Below, in pieces: positions 62,044 through 64,000 of a stretch of DNA of 64,000 nucleotides. The position numbers and the translations under genes are program-made. The DNA comes from Streptomyces inusitatus. Lineage in GTDB: Bacteria; Actinomycetota; Actinomycetes; Streptomycetales; Streptomycetaceae. The notes beneath the pieces are model-generated. The model was not told the DNA's origin, searched no databases, and saw nothing but the letters and a program-made list of their open reading frames with translations. Each line of letters opens with the position of its first letter. Positions within the stretch are counted from its first letter, which is position 1. Location: the NCBI RefSeq assembly GCF_014651115.1, contig NZ_BMWG01000015.1:62001-126000 (forward strand), read 5' to 3'.

Positions 62044-62628
62044 ATGAGACTCTTCGCCGCTGTACTCCCCCCGGCCGGGGCGGTCGCCGAGCTGGGCGCG
62101 GCCGTCGACCGGCTGCGGGCGCTGCCCGGCTCGGACACCCTGCGCTGGACCGGCCGGGAGGACTGGCACTACACCCTCGCCTTCCTGGGGGAGGTCGAGG
62201 AACGGCTGCTGCCCGAACTGACCGCCCGCCTCGCCCGGGCCGCCCGCCGTACCGACCCCTTCGCGCTCCGGATCCACGGCGGCGGCCACTTCGGCGGCCA
62301 CACCCTGTGGGCGGGCGCGGCCGGGGCCCTCCCTGAGCTGCGACTGCTCGCCGAACGCACGGACGCGGCGGCCCGCCGAGCGGGCGTCTCCCTGACGGAA
62401 CACCGCCGCTACCACGCCCATCTCACGATCGCCCGCAGCCGCACGGAGACAGACCTCGGGCCGTACGCCGACGGGCTGAGCGACTTCGAGGGCGCGCCCT
62501 GGCCGGTCTCCCGCTTCGCACTCGTCCGCAGCGCCCGCCCCGAGCCGGGAGTCCCCGGCGCCCGCCCCCGCTACGCGACGGTCGCCGGCTGGCACCTGGG
62601 GCACAGGGGCCCCGAGGGGCCGGGTTAA
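62044..62628 (+). CDS. thpR: RNA 2',3'-cyclic phosphodiesterase (ThpR/LigT)
   Basis: 194 residues with both 2H motifs, HYTLAFLG (from His42) and HAHLTIAR, and the opening MRLFAAVLPP typical of ThpR. It opens 2',3'-cyclic phosphate ends of RNA. ATG 62044. It lies 32 bp after the MFS stop, so it may share that transcript. Confidence 0.9.
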   Translation: MRLFAAVLPPAGAVAELGAAVDRLRALPGSDTLRWTGREDWHYTLAFLGEVEERLLPELTARLARAARRTDPFALRIHGGGHFGGHTLWAGAAGALPELRLLAERTDAAARRAGVSLTEHRRYHAHLTIARSRTETDLGPYADGLSDFEGAPWPVSRFALVRSARPEPGVPGARPRYATVAGWHLGHRGPEGPG

Positions 62629-62637
62629 CCTCGTAGG

Positions 62638-62727
62638 GTGAACTCCAAGACCAGAAACAAGATCATGGCGGGCGTCCTCGTACTCATGTTCGCGGTTATC
62701 GCGGTGGCTGCCGTGGCCGGGCAGTAA
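62638..62727 (+). CDS. 29-aa membrane peptide
   Basis: GTG 62638 to TAA 62725-62727 codes a peptide starting MNSKTRNKIMAGVLVL and ending AVIAVAAVAGQ: a short basic head and one membrane helix. It begins 9 bp after the thpR stop with GTAGG just before. The use of rare AT-ending codons (GTT, ATC, TAA) and the clean amphipathic layout suggest a real small gene, but length alone cannot prove it. Confidence 0.55.
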   Translation: MNSKTRNKIMAGVLVLMFAVIAVAAVAGQ

Positions 62728-62730
62728 GGG

Positions 62731-63720
62731 CTACCAGGCGAAGGCCTCCGGGCTGGGACCGGGCCCCGGGAAGATCTCCTCCAGCGCCGCCAGCAGCTCT
62801 TCGTCCAGCTCCAGCTCCAGGGCGCGCACCGCCCCCGTCAGCTGCTCGACGGTCCGCGGCCCGACGATCGGCGCCGTCACCCCCGGCCGGCTCAGCAGCC
62901 AGGCGAGCGCGACCTCGCCGGGCGCGAGCCCCTGCCCCTCCAGCAGATCCTCGTACGCCTGGATCCGCTCCCGTACAGCCGCGTCGGCCAGCCTCTCCGC
63001 CGCCATCCCGGCGGCTCGACGGCCGCCCTGGGCCTCCTTCCGGATCACCCCGCCGAGAAGACCGCCGTGCAGCGGCGACCAGGGGATGACCCCGAGTCCG
63101 TACTCCCGGGCGGCGGGGATGACCTCCATCTCCGCGCGGCGCTCGAAGAGGTTGTACAGACACTGCTCACTGACCAGCCCGTATCCACCGGTCCTGCGGG
63201 CTGCCTCATTCGCCTGGGCGATTTTCCAGCCCGGGAAATTCGACGATCCGGCGTAAAGGATCTTGCCCTGGGCGATCAGGGTGTCGACGGCCTGCCAGAT
63301 CTCCTCGACCGGGGTCCTCCGGTCGATGTGATGAAATTGGTAGATGTCGATGTGATCGGTTCCCAGCCGCTTCAGACTGGCCTCCACCGACCGCCGGATA
63401 TTGAGGGCGGAGAGCCGATCGTGATTCGGCCACGCGGACTTGTTCGCCGTCATGTCCCCGTACACCTTGGTCCCGAGCACGACCTTGTCCCGCCGCCCGT
63501 CGCCCTTGGCGAACCAGCTACCGATGATCTTCTCGGTATCGCCCTTGTTCTCACCCCAGCCATAGACATTGGCCGTGTCGAAGAAATTGATCCCGGCGTC
63601 GAGCGCCGTGTCCATGACGGTGTGGCTGTCCGCCTCCGTCGTGTGCGGCCCGAAGTTCATCGTCCCGAGAACGAGTCGGCCGACCGTGAGTCCGGTGCGT
63701 CCCAGCTGTGTGTACTTCAT
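62731..63720 (-). CDS. Aldo/keto reductase
   Basis: 329 residues from ATG 63720: YTQLGRTGLTVGRLVLGTMNFG, FFDTANVYGWGENKGDTEKIIG (Asp and Tyr of the active site), VLGTKVYG (Lys), YQFHHIDRRTP (His) and VGPRTVEQL (cofactor). The four catalytic residues of the NADPH-dependent AKR family are present. Similar to the YajO/Tas-type oxidoreductases; substrate unknown. Its stop lies 3 bp from the end of the 29-aa gene. Confidence 0.9.
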   Translation of the reverse strand: MKYTQLGRTGLTVGRLVLGTMNFGPHTTEADSHTVMDTALDAGINFFDTANVYGWGENKGDTEKIIGSWFAKGDGRRDKVVLGTKVYGDMTANKSAWPNHDRLSALNIRRSVEASLKRLGTDHIDIYQFHHIDRRTPVEEIWQAVDTLIAQGKILYAGSSNFPGWKIAQANEAARRTGGYGLVSEQCLYNLFERRAEMEVIPAAREYGLGVIPWSPLHGGLLGGVIRKEAQGGRRAAGMAAERLADAAVRERIQAYEDLLEGQGLAPGEVALAWLLSRPGVTAPIVGPRTVEQLTGAVRALELELDEELLAALEEIFPGPGPSPEAFAW

Positions 63721-63795
63721 GGTCCACAAGCCAACGCCTTGGAGCGCGCTCGAAGCAAGAGCATCGCCCCCGGCGGAGCATCGGCCGGACTCCGC

Positions 63796-64000
63796 TCAGT
63801 CGCGCGGGAATTCGTCGGTGGCGAGGGTGAGGCCGACGGGGGTGCGGGTGAGATCGACGGAGGTCCCGAAGGAGACCCTCGTCTCGATGGTGTAGTCCCC
63901 GTCCTTCGGGTCGGTGTGGAGCAGACACTTGCCGGTGTACGGGTCGGCGATCAGATAGACGGGGACCTCGGCGGCGGCGTACGCGTCTTTCTTGGGCCCG
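63796..64000 (-). CDS. Uma2-family protein (N-terminal part outside the window)
   Basis: The frame runs off the right edge and ends at TGA 63796-63798. The visible C-terminal 67 residues read KKDAYAAAEVPVYLIADPYTGKCLLH, DGDYTIETRVSFGTSVDLTRTP and GLTLATDEFPRD. This is the C-terminal part of Uma2 (DUF820) proteins, a restriction-endonuclease-like family that is very numerous in Streptomyces; the catalytic Asp/Glu-x-Lys motif would be upstream. Confidence 0.72.
   Translation of the reverse strand, partial: GPKKDAYAAAEVPVYLIADPYTGKCLLHTDPKDGDYTIETRVSFGTSVDLTRTPVGLTLATDEFPRD

Overview
The window is a 64 kb piece of high-GC actinobacterial chromosome, almost certainly Streptomyces. The grounds are strong third-position G/C bias, frequent GTG/TTG starts, WhiJ-type XRE/DUF397 gene clusters, the futalosine menaquinone genes mqnB-mqnD next to a cold-shock gene (as at SCO4326/SCO4327 in S. 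coelicolor), an actinobacterial XPB helicase pair and typical Streptomyces intergenic repeats. Most of it is core chromosome. No rRNA, tRNA, CRISPR array, insertion sequence, replication origin or biosynthetic cluster was seen.

Layout. 1-8900: end of a secreted chorismate mutase, an aldehyde dehydrogenase, then a minus-strand MurNAc uptake set (PTS EIIBC, MurQ etherase, RpiR/MurR regulator with a TGAAA-N5-TTTCA operator), small proteins, an MFS pump and an HD protein. 9083-14707: a DinB/maleylpyruvate-isomerase-like protein, a small membrane protein, a CopA copper ATPase with a CsoR-type box, divergent cutC with a DasR-like box, and a secreted alpha/beta hydrolase. 14828-20533 is the accessory region. 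It has a Cys-rich protein and a resolvase-like domain protein (minus strand), a divergent XRE/DUF5753 regulator with phased direct repeats in front, three DUF397 genes, two copies of an unrecognised two-gene minus-strand module, a frameshifted kinase pseudogene and a NUDIX hydrolase. 20694-32432 is largely cell surface or secreted: an L,D-transpeptidase, a sortase-fold lipoprotein without catalytic residues, a 1621-residue DUF11-repeat protein, an EEP nuclease/phosphatase, an MFS protein and several exported proteins.

32657-50129: HelD-like ATPase, XPB helicase and its usual partner, a membrane HAAS-like protein, an iron-siderophore ABC transporter (ATPase plus two permeases) behind an iron-box-like site, a HAD phosphatase, a cold-shock protein, MqnD/MqnB, a DUF2771 lipoprotein, an MFS protein and DUF3027. 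50130-64000: a repeat-rich gap, a 1046-residue sacsin-type GHKL ATPase followed by a nucleotidyltransferase, a CtpE-like P-type ATPase with a DUF2530 protein, a purine permease, a MarR/MFS pair, ThpR, a 29-residue membrane peptide, an aldo/keto reductase and the end of a Uma2-family gene.

Convergent gene pairs are often closed by long perfect hairpins (10208-10243, 13474-13516, 29652-29690, 31613-31647), which act as bidirectional terminators in this genome. The most interesting signals are the duplicated two-gene module with DUF397 genes (16-20 kb), the four 20-21 bp phased repeats before the XRE gene, a DUF397 gene with no canonical start codon, the catalytically dead sortase beside the giant DUF11 protein, and a DasR-like box in front of cutC.
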